From Dactylorhiza incarnata (taxonomy: Eukaryota; Streptophyta; Magnoliopsida; Asparagales; Orchidaceae): a stretch of DNA of 64,000 nucleotides. The stretch lies in assembly GCA_033032865.1 (NCBI GenBank), contig JAWHQI010000019.1, positions 11,760,001 to 11,824,000 on the forward strand. The letters are read 5' to 3'. Of this stretch, positions 22,155 through 33,425 are shown one piece after another; the stretch's first letter is position 1, and every line of letters starts with the position of its first letter. The position numbers and the translations under genes are program-made. The notes under the pieces were generated by a model. It searched no databases, was not told the origin of the DNA, and saw only the letters and a list, made by a program, of their open reading frames with translations.

Positions 22155-25100
22155 AACACCACATGTATTGACTCCTAAATTTTGAGAAAGCTCATATTAT
22201 AACACCTATAGGCCTTGCTTAATGAGGAGTATCCCAAAAATATCCCATCATCCTCCTTCTTGTCAAATTTGGCAAGTTGACTCTTTCTATTGTTCATAAT
22301 GAAGCAAGTACACCAAAAAATCCTAAAGTATGTGACTATATGTGTCTTTTATTTCAATAGCTTATAAGGAGCCTTTAACTTAGTTTTGTGGATGACTACT
22401 ATTCAGAACATAGTTGGTTGTATTCACTGCCTCAGCCCAGAAAGACTTTGGCATGTTAGATTCAGCCAATAATGTCCTTCCTGATTCAATTAGGGTTCTA
22501 TTTTTCCATTCGGCCTCCCCATTTTGTTGGGGGGATCTAGGAGTTGAAAAGCTTTTTCTTATCCCTTCATCCTGACAGAATTTACAGATTAACTGATTCT
22601 CAAACTTAGTACCATGATCAATCCTGACCATATCAACTTGAGTATTGAATTCAGATTGAATCTGTCTAATGAATCTTGAGAGGATCTTAAAGTTTTCTGA
22701 CTTAGCTTTTAGAAAGAACACCCAACTGAATCTAGAAAAGTCATCTACAATAACTAATGTATAAGACTTGCTTGCTAAGATTTGAGTGGAGATAGGACCA
22801 AATAGATCCATGTGCAACAGATATATGGTTCTCTGGGAATCATTCTTACCAATTGGTTTGAATGAAGATTTGGTTTGTTTTCCTAGTTGACAGGCTCTGC
22901 AAGGATGGTCTTTCTTAAACTTACCATTTGGTAAGCCTCTTACTAGGTTGTGCTTGGATAACTTAGCTATTGTTTTAAAATTTAAATGATTAAGTCTCCT
23001 ATGCCATTATTCATTATTTTTTAGGTTGGAATTAAACAAACAAACTTCAGACTTAGTGTAATCAAAGTATACTACATATAACTTACATTTTCTAAGTCCA
23101 GTCAATACTATTTGATTAATTACAGAGCTAACAATATGACATAAAGACTTATTAAATACAACTTTGTATTCACCATCACATAATTTGCTAATACTGATTA
23201 GGTTATGTTAAAGACCTTCAACATAAGCTACCTTAGAAAGGGAGATTTCTCCAACTCTGAGCACATTATATTCTCTGGTCTGACCAGAGTGGGAGTTACC
23301 AAAGATTACCTTAGGAAATTCCTTGGCCTTATTGTTTTCCAACACATCCTTTGCTCCAGTCATATGCATGGAGCATCCACTGTCCAAGCATCACCGCTGG
23401 TTTGTGGTAGAATAGTCTCATTTCTGCACATAAAGTTAAACATTAGTGTGGACCCTCACTTTTGGGGGTCCCTTTCTTCTACCATAATAAAGAGTTATGA
23501 AAGAATAAGTGGGTTTTTCAGGATATCCCTTAAGCTGAAGAAGTGTTGGTTTATTATGCCAGCAGTGTTTGGCTGTGTGTCCAATCTTAGAACAATAAAA
23601 GCATTTAGAATTGTAGTGAGAAATGAGAGAGGGAGGTCTAGATGTTTTAAAACCTTTTGCTGGAAACATGCGTCGAGAAGAAATCGATTTATCTATAGAG
23701 TTGCATCGATTGGAATTCGACGTGTCTGCATAGTTGCATCGATAATAAGTCGATGCAGAAAGTTAGTTGCATCAAGTATAATTCGACGCACTTTCATATC
23801 TGCTTCGAGTTGATGTCGAAGCACATGCAGAACTCCGTTGAGATGTATTCGATGCATCTTTAAAGTTGCGTCAAGTTCTATTCGATGTATAATTTTTTTT
23901 TATTAACAATCTGGTGATTATTGATTGGTTTTTCTAAGGGGTGCTTGCCTACAATTTCTTTTTGATCACCAATGTTTACCCTATTGAATACAGTGATCTT
24001 ATTAGGGTTGTTATTCAACTCTTCACACAATTATATGGTGTAATTAGATTGATTTTCACTAGGTCTAATGAATACTATAGGATTTTCCCAGGAAGGTTTG
24101 CTAGTGGTTACTGTGCTGGTGGATGGTTCTGCTCCTAAACCAAGATATCTAAATCTCATAGAGAGATTCTGTGTGATATCCTTGAGCTTTTGACTCCTCT
24201 CATTGAGTGAGTCTTCAAGGGCTTTTGCCTTTGTAAGCTCTTCTTTTAATGTTACGTTTTCATTGGTTATTCAGTTATCTCTGTTTCCCATTTACATATC
24301 TGATTTCTTAATTCAAAGTTAATAGAATATATATTTTCTTTCTTAAGATCTTCTAGTTCTTCCTTAATTGTTTTAAGTTTTTTTTGAATTATAAGATAAT
24401 CTTGACAAAATTCTTTAAAATAATTTTCAAAGTCTTCTGAAGTAAAATCAAAATCATCAAATAAGGATACCAGATCTTCTTCAGTTGAATCTTCTAAATC
24501 CATTATACAAGCTTCTTCAGCAGCATATTCTTCATCACTATCAGATGAAGAGCTGGACTCAGATTCTGAGTCACTCCAGGTTTCAGCTATGAAACTTTTT
24601 CCCTTCTTCTAGTCCTTCTTTCTGAAGGAATTCTTCTTGTGTTCCTTCTTGCTGCTTTTGTCCTTTTTCTCTTTAGGTCATTCAGTGGCAATGTACCCTG
24701 GTTTTTTGCATGCAAAGCAGATTACTTCCTGCTTTGGAGTGTTATCAAACCCTGGTTTGTTTGAGATCCTTTCTTTTCTTCTAGAGTCTTCAAACTTGAC
24801 CCATCATCTAAATCTTCTGGCCAAGAGATTGAACATCTCTTCTTCAGAAGTAGAAAGCTATCCTTCAGCTGCCTTCAAAGCTATAGTCCTTTCCTTTGGG
24901 GTTGAGAGTTTCTCCTTGGCTTCAGTCTCAGCTCTGCTCTTCAGTTGTAGCTCATAGGACTTGAGCTTGCCTAGTAAGGAATCAGTGGAGATTTCTCTAT
25001 AGTATCTTGACTCTTTAGTGACCCAGATCCTTGAATCCCAAGTGCTTGGGAAGCACACGAGAAGCTTGTCATTGATCTCAATTAATGAGATCTCTTTATC

Positions 25101-25577
25101 TAGACCCTTAAGCTCATTAATAATGATATTGAATCTCTCAAACATCTCAGCAATATTTTCTTCAGCTTTCCTTTGGAAGTTCTCATATTCAGATATGAGA
25201 AGGGACTTCCTGTCCTTTCTTTCATCTGAGCTCACTTCAACCAATCTGGACAATGACTCCCAGTTTTCCTTTGTTGAGTTACAGTCAGCCACCTTTTGGA
25301 ATATGTCATCTGCATAGTTGACACCAAGATGTTCATGGTCTTTCCATCACATGCCTTCATCTTCTTCTCAGCATATGTCCATTTAGCTCTAGGGACAAGT
25401 TCTTGTGTCACAGTTCCACTTGAATCTTTTCTGTATGGCATTGAAGGACCTAACAAAATGACATCAAAAATGTCCCCATCAACAAAATTCATGTACATCT
25501 TAATTCCGGCTTCTGGAGAGTAAACTTATTTAGATTACACACTGGTGGTCTTGTGGATGCCTAATCTTTTGAACTCA
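22155..25577 (-). pseudogene. S1b gag-pol remnant
   Basis: Gag starts where S1a has ATG, but here the codon is TTG. UBN2-type gag segments lie at 25498-24858, and a coiled coil at 24503-24267. A complete CCHC knuckle lies within 23669-23436 (CFYCSKIGHTAKHC). The gag-pre-integrase region and integrase core are at 22817-22380, with Asp (VDDFSRF), Asp (IDHGTKF) and Glu (GEAEWKNR) all present. The integrase tail includes GIFLGYSSLSKAYR and HVVFDET near 22160-22280. Frameshifts and stops separate these blocks. Confidence 0.87.
23660..23895. repeat. TGCGTCGA/TTCGACGCA array inside S1b
   Basis: Same block as 1190-1420, with several substitutions that turn TCGACG into TCGATG or TCAAG. Both copies keep the alternation of forward and reverse half-sites. 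Confidence 0.75.
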
Positions 25578-25663
25578 ATTTCTTAAAATAATTTTAAAAT
25601 ATAAAAATTTATGTGAGAGGATCCTTTGATCAAAGTGTTAACCTTTTTATGATCAACCTGCCA

Positions 25664-25868
25664 TAATAATAGAAATAACAGAAATAAATAAGGGACAACA
25701 CAGAAGAGACAGGATCTATAGTTGTTCCCCAAAATATGGGTACTCCACTCTTCTACCACCTTGGTAGGAATACACTATCCAGTTCCTGAGTCTTTTATAA
25801 GGAGACTCTTAGAACCAGGGTCTGAGTCTTTTTTTAAGGAGACCCTTAGAATCAAGACTAGATCTTTT
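25664..25868 (-). repeat. S1b 5' LTR, fragment left of N1
   Basis: It aligns with 3237-3450 of S1a and includes stem-loop units (GAGTCT...AGACTC). It ends at the N1 target site CTTTT. Confidence 0.85.
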
Positions 25869-27442
25869 TGAAAGTGCACAGTATGCCTCTGAGTATACTC
25901 TATAAGGGGGGGGGGGGGGGTGAATAGAGATTTAAAAATATTTTCTATCATATTTGTGCATACACAATAAAAATACTAAGTGCTATTCTTCAACAATACC
26001 AAACACGGATTAAAATAAATGTTGTTAATGTAAAGCAGAAAAGCTGTAAGCTATATGGGACAACACAAAAAATTAACACACAGAGAAGACACCAGATTTT
26101 ATAGTGGTTTCCCAAAATGTGGGTACTCCACTCTTCTACAACCTGGTAGGAATGCACAACATGTGCCTGAGTCTTTTGATAAGGAGACTCTTAGAACCAA
26201 AGATCTTTTGATTTGGAGATCTTGAACCACTCAGATCTTTTGATAAGGAGATCTTGAACCACTCAGATCTTTTGATAAGAAGATCTTGAACCATTGAATC
26301 CTTTGGAAGAGGGATTCTTAAAACTCAGTACAGTTGAGGGAAAAAGTAAGAAGAAGGTAAGAAGAAGAAGATTAGAATTCTGTTCTCAGAATCCTTCAAA
26401 AGCACTTCTACTGCTTCTTTCTTTCACAGGATCAGAAATGGTGAACTCTTGCTTATGATAATGATGATTGCAAGGGTTATTTAATTAGATCCTTCTCTAT
26501 GTATCCTTCTTGTAATCTAGATGTTGTATGATTTAGAAGAAGAAGAAGTAGCAGCCCTGTATATTTTCTATGCAGAGTGAGCACTTGATTTATATCCGTG
26601 TCTCTTAGGGTTGAAGGAGGAAGAAGAAGAAGCCAACCCTAATCGACATCCAGTAAAATAATGTAATGAATGCTCCGTAGTTTTCTTCTCTTCTCGGCCT
26701 ACTTATTGGATACTTGATTTCTCTTCTTTTGTTCCCGACCCGTCTATTACATTCTATTTCATTCCAAGAATGCTTTTGCTCTTCTGGAATACTTATTTCC
26801 TTTATTGGCAACAAATTAGCCATTGGACAACTATCTTCAGTATGGTGGACCTTCTTAAAAGTTATTAGTAAGATAGCTGGAAAGAATTCCTTTTTCTGAC
26901 TGTATTCGATGCTGCGTCGACTTCATCTTCCTTCATGTCGACACACCTCTGAGTTCGTATCGACGTAGCTTTGAATTGCTCCTTAGATCTGGTTGAACTC
27001 AGATGTCAACATTGCGTCAATTACTTATCGGCGTAACCGTCAAGTTGAAGACTTGGACTTGACCTTCATCTTCTGCGTCGAGTTGAAGTCGAAGTTGCGT
27101 CAACTTCTCAAATAGCTTCGACTGGGTATTCCTTCTATGTCGAGATCCTTTCGACCTTGAGTTGACTTGTTATACTTTGACAGAGAGATTGAGTTGCTTG
27201 GACTTCTACTCTGAGTTGCGTCGACATCAAGTCAAAGTTGCGTCGACTTATATTCAACGCAAGTATTAATTCAACTCAGATTGTGCTTGTCCTGACCTGG
27301 TCTTGACACTCTAAGGTGAGTGAGACATCCTAAGACATCTAATGACCAAATTACCCTTACTATACAATGGGTAATAAAACAAAGAGGTAAAATCACTAAT
27401 AGTTAATTTGTTAAGTTAAATCAAAAGGGGTTTTTCCCAACA
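25869..27442 (-). repeat. 3' LTR of N1
   Basis: Plus-strand limits are TGAAAGTGCACAG and TTTTTCCCAACA. It contains a G run (25906-25920, 15 bases) followed by TGAATAG, a stem-loop array at about 26110-26320, and TCGACG palindromes at 26900-27265. Compared with the 5' LTR it lacks about 60 bases near 26710, a deletion between two TTATTG repeats. Confidence 0.95.
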
Positions 27443-27456
27443 ATCTCCCCCATATT
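27443..27456 (-). other. Polypurine tract of N1
   Basis: The minus strand reads ATATGGGGGAGAT immediately before the LTR start TGTTGGG. Confidence 0.9.
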
Positions 27457-27649
27457 TATCTTAACAAATTTTACAGATTGTTTTAAAGTGATTTTACACA
27501 TTCTTTAACATAAAATCAATACAGACAAAACATACATAGACAATAGAGAAAAATGATGGAATCACATCAAGAACCCACATTGTTCTTAATAGTTATATCC
27601 ACCAAAGAATAGAGATGTACTGAGCTCATAATTATAGAGTACATGGACT

Positions 27650-28946
27650 TCACTGTCCTTTATCAGGGGTTTTCCTTTTCCTGGAGAAGACTTTTGGATC
27701 TACCTTCCTTGCAGCAAATGCAAGAGGTTCTTCATCTTCTTGAAGATTCCTATCAGCTTCTTTATTGACTTCATCATCTTTGGGAAGCTCATCATCTTTA
27801 GGAAGCTCCTTATCTTTAGGAAGCTCCCCCTGAGATTGAGCATTCTCCTCAGCATCCTGAGCAGCTTTCTTAGAAATTATTGCAACTTCATCTAGAAGTA
27901 GATCATCTACAAGGAGCTCCCCCTGATAGAAGCATGCAATTCTCCAGCTGGTTCCTGAGAAATTGTAAGTTCTCTTGAGTATCTTCAAAGTCTTGGTGGA
28001 TGGGAGAATGGAGTGGATAGACTTCTGTAGAAACATGGTATGATGGTGGTGGAGGAGCAGACTGAATGTCTATGATGATAGTGGATGGCTAATGTTGTTG
28101 TTGGAGTGAAGGTTGAGGTGTAGGTTCTGGAGATGGGATTGGAGCTTGTTGTGTTGCTGCAGGGACTTGTACTTGGATGTCATCCCTTGGGAGATCTGGG
28201 AATGTGTCCTGTGGAGTTGGAGAAGGAGGAGGAGGAGAAGGTGCAGATTGACCAGGCTTCAAAATCTGCCTAGTCCACTTGGAGAATATTCCTATGTTCA
28301 AACTTTTTCCTGGAGGAATGGGCACTCATTTGGATTTGCAGACCATTGGGTCGTGATGGAGGAGCACCTGGCTCATGATTCTCATATAGACATTTTCTTT
28401 GTGGGCATATTTGTGCCCAATCATTCTTAGGAGGCATCTCCCCCAATTTATCTTCTTCTGAAGGACCAGAATGCCCATGATCTGCAGCTGCTGCTTGGGA
28501 ATAGCATCGTGAGCTGAGATTTTGCAAAGGAGCACCTTCCCTACAATGTCAGCCAGAAACCTGTAGTCCTCTCCAAGATCAATCTTCTTTAGATTGATGG
28601 CTCTATCATTCTTGAACTGCATGATCTCCAAGACATTCTTTGTCTCTTCTCCTGTTAATTCATCAAATTCATCACCTGTTGGTAGATCAAAGTTGTGAGA
28701 TAACATTTGCTCTGTAATGCTAATATCATTCTCAGATATCTTCCCAGTGAGAAATTCATCCTCTCCTAGGTGAATGTTGTCCTTGAGCTCTGTCAGCTCA
28801 ACATCCAGAATCTTGCATCTGGTGGATATTAATTTGGTTAACCCAACAGATTGAAACAAGCCAAGAATGGCTTTGAAATTATTTGAGGCAGCATTGAAGG
28901 AGTCGATATCCACATCAAAGCTCGAATTAATCTTTGAAGGAGCCAT
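27650..28946 (-). pseudogene. N1 additional ORF (aORF)
   Basis: The ATG at 28946 follows TTATTTGCAG|GTACC, the same 3' splice-site form as in P. The first 206 codons are open (APSKINSSFDV, GKVLLCKISAHDAIP, KINWGRCLLRMIGHK), then TGA at 28328-28326. The same frame goes on to 28089 (Pro-rich) and a third piece in another frame ends at 27650 (repeated LPKDDE, then FSRKRK, a basic end). It is homologous to the P aORF and more distantly to the S2 aORF. A longer frame reading through the CT microsatellite upstream is not taken as coding. Confidence 0.75.
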
Positions 28947-28972
28947 TGATTTTGAGGTACCTGCAAATAAAT

Positions 28973-28976
<4 letters not shown>

Positions 28977-29047
<71 letters not shown>
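28977..29047. repeat. AG/CT microsatellite upstream of the N1 aORF
   Basis: 71 bases of almost perfect AG (CT on the coding strand). It lies just upstream of the 3' splice-site-like sequence and probably lengthens its pyrimidine tract. Confidence 0.95.
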
Positions 29048-29050
<3 letters not shown>

Positions 29051-29099
29051 GGAGAACTGGAGAAGGAGAGAGCAAGAGCGCAAGGAGAGGAAAATCTGA

Positions 29100-29525
29100 A
29101 AGCGTAAATGATTCGACGTTGAAGTTGCTTACAAGAATATGATTCGTCGCAACTTAGGGTTTAAGTTGAAGCACCGTCGATATGCATTAATATTCAGCGC
29201 GCCAAAATTGCCAGGACAGCTTCTAGAAGCGATCCTGCGTGCGCTGCCATCTCGACGTTGCTTCGATTACCATTCAACGCAACTTTGAGATTGTTTAGAA
29301 ACAAATAAATCGACGTAGTCATGTCGATGTTGCGTCGGGTTGTAATTGACGTGACCTCGAATTTAAATCATCAACTTTTAAGTCGACGCATACGTCGATA
29401 TAAACTTGACGCTGCATCGAATATCATTTGTATTATCCACTCTGATTGGCTCTCGACGCTTGTGTCGAGTATAACCCGATGATACGTCAAATTCTATTCG
29501 ACGCAACTCTGAATAAATAGTTCAA
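29100..29525. repeat. TGCGTCGA-type palindrome array in N1, between gag and aORF
   Basis: At least ten forward or reverse TCGACG/TTGCGTCG half-sites occur in about 420 bases, with no open frame through them. The motif matches the array in the N1 LTRs (26900-27265 and 32790-33150). Its position matches the CTCAGC array upstream of the aORF in S2. Confidence 0.75.
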
Positions 29526-29639
29526 TTTTCTTAAAATATTCTTATTGTTTTTCCCAGCAATGATGTTTATTGAAAATAGTGTTTATGCTATTAATTTTAT
29601 GAACTATAAGAATAACAAGGGAATTTAAAGGAGAAATTA

Positions 29640-31628
29640 CTCCCTTGGTTTCATTTAGTTCTTCCTTCTTAACCTAGATCTTTCTTCCCACTCCATTCTC
29701 TCTTAGGAGGGATCCTACCTAATCCTGCACATATAATTCAAACATTAGAAGGAACCTAGGTTACCTTGGGCCTTTTGCTTTTATCATTGTAGGGTTCAAT
29801 GAAAGAATAGAAGGGTCTTTCATGATACCCTTTTGGATGATAAGGAATGGATTTCCCAAACCTAGGCTTATTACCTTGGTACTGAAAATGTGCATTGAAT
29901 GAATCTAGATATAGAAGATCAGTAGATTGTCTTATTATTCTATTTTTAGGTTTAGCCTTTTGACTGTTTAGTTTCTCTGCATTACTCTTGCCTATTAATT
30001 TCTTTTCATTATTAGAATTACTCTATTAGGCACAGTTATTTTAGTTAGATTATTACTGTACTTAGTTATTGCACTCTCCTCACCTGATATATAGTCACCA
30101 GGTCTAATAAATATAGTTGGATTTTTCCAGGCAGGTTTTCTAGTGGATTCAGTGCTAGTGCATGGGTTTGCTCCTAGTCCTAGGTGCTTAAATCTCATAG
30201 AGAGATTTTGTGTAATGTTTTTGAGTTTTTGACTCCTCCCAATGAGTGAGTCCTCAAAGGCTTTTGCCTTTGTTAGCTCTTATTTTAACTTTATATTTTC
30301 ATTTCTTATGTTTATCATTTCTGTTTCTTTTTCCTGAATTTCATTTCTTAGATTATTATTTAATGAATATAGTTCATCTTTCTTAAAGTTTTCTAATTCT
30401 TCTCTTTTAGTTTCTATTTCTTTTTGTATATTAAAGAAATCATTACAAAATTCTTTAAAGCAGTTTTTGAAATCAGCAGAATTGAAATCAAATTCATCAA
30501 AAATAGATACCTGATCATCTTCATCATATGAAGATATTCCCAGTGCCATCATGCAGGCTTCTTCAGCTTCTTTTTCTTCATCACTTTCTGATGAAGAGGA
30601 ACTTGACTCTGCTTCAGAGTCACTCCAGGTTTCAGCAATGAAACCTTTAGCTTTCTTCTTGTCTTTCCTCCTGAAAGACATCTTTTTCTTCTCATCTTTG
30701 TTGTTGCTCCCGTCCATTTGCTCCTGTGGGCAATCTAAGGCTATGTGCCCTGACTTGTTGCAGGTGAAGTAAATCACCTCCTTTCTTGGCGTCTTGTCAT
30801 ATCTGGGCTTTGAGCTCCTCTCTCTTCTCCTTGAGTCTTCTGTCTTGACCCATTTTCTGAATCTCCTGGCTAGAATACTGCACATCTCATCTTCAGGAGT
30901 GGAGGGCTCTCCTTCAGTAGATTTTAGAGCAAGGCTCCTTTGGATAGGAGTTGGAGTTGTCTCCTTTGCCTATGTTTCGACTCTATTCTTCAGTAGCATC
31001 TCATATGACTTAAGCTTTTCTAGTAAAGCCTGAGTAGAGATTTCTCTATGACATCTGGACTCTATAATGGCCCAGATCCTTGAATCCCATGAGCTAGGGA
31101 AGCCCATTAGGATTTTATCATTGTTCTCTGTCAAGGAAATTTCCTTGTCCAGACTCCTTAGCTCATTGATAATGAAGCGAATCTGTCATACATTTCAGCA
31201 ACACTTTCTTCAGGTTTCTTTTGAAAGTTCTCATATTGGGATATGAGAAGGGACTTCCTGTCCTTTCTTTCATCAGAACTCCCTTCCATAAGTCTGGAAA
31301 GGGTATCCCAGATCTCCTTTGCTGATTGGCAGTCAGTAACTTTCTGAAAAATGTCATCTGACATTATGGAGACCAGAATATTCATTGTCTTGGCATCACA
31401 TACCTTCTACTTCTTTTCAGCCTCTGTCCACTCAGCCCTAGGCACAGGTTCCTGTGTTGAAGATCCACTGACATCTTTCTTGTATGGGGCTGGAGGACCT
31501 AAAATGATAACATCAAAAATGTCCTCATATATAGAGTTCATATATAGTTATATTCTATCCTTTCAGAGTGTAAACTTATTTAGGTTACACACTGGAGGTC
31601 TTGTTGAGGCATAATCCTTAGAACTCAT
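29640..31628 (-). pseudogene. N1 gag
   Basis: The ATG at 31628 gives MSSKDYASTRPPV, then a stop. The main segments are 31385-31158 (MSDDIFQKV, SAKEIWDTLSRLME), about 31033-30886, and 30885-30280. The last has a knuckle, YFTCNKSGHIALDC, that lost its first Cys, followed by a Ser-rich acidic linker and a Lys/Glu coiled coil. Remnants continue to about 29640 (LGLGANPC, then PKGYHERPFYSF). It is homologous to S1 gag. Pol would follow here and does not. Confidence 0.87.
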
Positions 31629-31712
31629 TTTCTTTATAAAATATATTTATTGTAAAGAAATAAGAGTAGGAGGTCTTTTTGATCAAGGTGTTAACCTTTT
31701 AATGATCAACCT

Positions 31713-31724
31713 AGCTCTGATACT
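31713..31724 (-). other. Primer binding site of N1
   Basis: The minus strand reads AGTATCAGAGC three bases inside the LTR, an initiator-Met tRNA primer site with one mismatch. Confidence 0.85.
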
Positions 31725-31727
31725 AAT

Positions 31728-33329
31728 TGAAAGTGCACAATGTGTCTCTGAGTATACTCTAGAGGGGGGGGGGGGGGGGTGAATAGAGATTAAAAAATAT
31801 TTTCTATCATATTTGTGTACACACAATAAAAATACTAAGTGTTAAGCTTCAATAATACCAAACACAGAATAAAATAAATGATGTTAATGTAAAGCAAAAA
31901 AGTTGTAAGTAATATGGGACAGCATAAGAAATTAACACACACAGAAGACACCAGATTTTATAGTGGTTCCCCAAAATGTGGGTACTCCACTCTTCTACCA
32001 CCTGGTAGGAATGCACAACCTGTGCTTGAGTATTTTGATAAGGAGACACTTAGAACCAAAGATCTTTTGATAAGGAGATCATGAACCACTCAGATCGTTT
32101 GATAAGGAGATCTTGAACCACTGAATCCTTTGGAAGAGGGATTCCTAAAACTCTGTATAGTTGAGGGAAAAGTAAGAAGAAGGTAAGAAGAAGAAGATTA
32201 GAATTCTGATCTCAGAATCCTTCAGAAGCACTTCTGCTGCTTCTTTCTTTCACAGGATCAGAAATGATGAACCCTTGCTTATGATAGTAATGATTGCAAG
32301 GGTTATTTAATTAGATCCTTCTCTATGTATCCTTCTTGTAATATGGCTGCTGTGTGATGTAGAAGAAGAAGAAGCAGCCCTGTATCTTTTCTGGGCAGAG
32401 TGAGCACTTAATTTATATTTGTGTCTCTTAGGGTTGAAGGAGGAAGAAGAAGAAGCCAACCCTAATCGACAGGCAGCAGAATAATGTAATGAATGCTCCA
32501 TAGTTTTCTTCTCTTCTCGGCCTACTTATTGTCCATTATTTGATTTGAATTTCTTTCTTCTTTTGGACAAACCTGAGAAGGTATTCTTATTGGATACTTG
32601 ATTTCTCTTCTTCTTTTGTTCCCGACTCGTCTATTACATTCCATCTCATTCCAAGAATACTTTTTCTCTTCTGGAATACTTCTTTCCTTTATTGGCAACA
32701 AATTAGTTGTTGGACAACTGTCTTCAGTATGGTGGACATTCTAAAAAGGTATTAGAAAGACAGCTGGAAAGAATTCCTTTTTTTTACTATATTCGACGAT
32801 GCGTCGACTTCATCTTCCTTCATGTCAACGCACCTCTGAGTTCTTATCGACGTAGCTTTGAATTGCTCCTTAGCTCTGGTTGAACTCAGATCTCGATGTT
32901 GCGTCGATTACTTATCGACGTAACTGTTGAGTTGAAGAATTGGACTTGACCTTCATCTTCTTCGTTGAGTTGAAGTCAAAGTTGCGTCGACTTCTCAGAT
33001 AGCTTTAACTAGGTCTTCCTTCCGCGTCGAGATCCTTTCGACGTTGCGTCGAATTGTTATACTTTGACAAAGAGATTGAGTTGCTTGGACTTCTAGTCTG
33101 AGTTGCGTCGACATTAAGTCGAAGTTGCGTCAACTTATATTCGACACAAGTATTAATTCAACTTAGATTGAGCTTGTCCTGACTTGGTCTTGACACTCTA
33201 AGGTGAGTGAGACATCCTAAGACATCTAATGACCAAATTACCCTTATTATATAATGGGTAATAAAACTAAGAGGTAAAATCACTCATAGTTAATTTGTTA
33301 AGTTAAATCAAAAGGGGTTTTTCCCAACA
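31728..33329 (-). repeat. 5' LTR of N1
   Basis: Limits are TGAAAGTGCACAATG and TTTTTCCCAACA. The G run is 16 bases (31764-31779). The stem-loop array is at about 31975-32150, including GAATCC...GGATTC where S1a has GAATCT...AGATTC. Palindromes of the TCGACG type lie at 32790-33150. Confidence 0.95.
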
Positions 33330-33334
33330 CTTTT

Positions 33335-33425
33335 GATAAGGAGATCTTGAACCAAAACTATATCTTTTGAAAAGGAGATCTTGAACCAATCTAGATCTTT
33401 TATTAAGGAAATCTTAAAACACTGA
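33335..33425 (-). repeat. S1b 5' LTR, fragment right of N1
   Basis: It continues exactly from 25868 and aligns with 3451-3541 of S1a, including two stem-loop units. It stops at 33425, where sequence beginning TGTAATACCCC starts. Confidence 0.85.

Larger units (their letters stand above)
22060..25868 (-). mobile_element. Sirevirus-type copia element S1b, truncated
   Basis: Second copy of the family at 1-4540, in the same orientation and closely similar. It has gag, pol to the integrase-RT linker, and part of the 5' LTR. A deletion near 25660 removed the primer site and roughly the first 150 bases of the LTR that S1a still has. The LTR is then split by N1 at 25868 and resumes at 33335-33425. 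Confidence 0.85.
25869..33329 (-). mobile_element. Complete non-autonomous Sirevirus-type element N1 (gag + aORF, no pol)
   Basis: Two LTRs (25869-27442 and 31728-33329) flank a 4.3 kb internal region on the minus strand. In order it holds the primer site, gag, a palindrome array, an additional ORF and a polypurine tract. No protease, integrase, RT or RNase H motif is present. The target duplication is exact: CTTTT at 25864-25868 and 33330-33334. Removing N1 rejoins the S1b LTR in register. It must have been copied with enzymes from a related full-length element. N1 shares its LTR type with S1 and P. Confidence 0.95.

Noticed and set aside
28838..29083. Minus-strand ORFs with long Ser-Leu repeats
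   Set aside because: They only translate the CT microsatellite. The aORF start at 28946, after a splice-site-like sequence, matches the P homologue.
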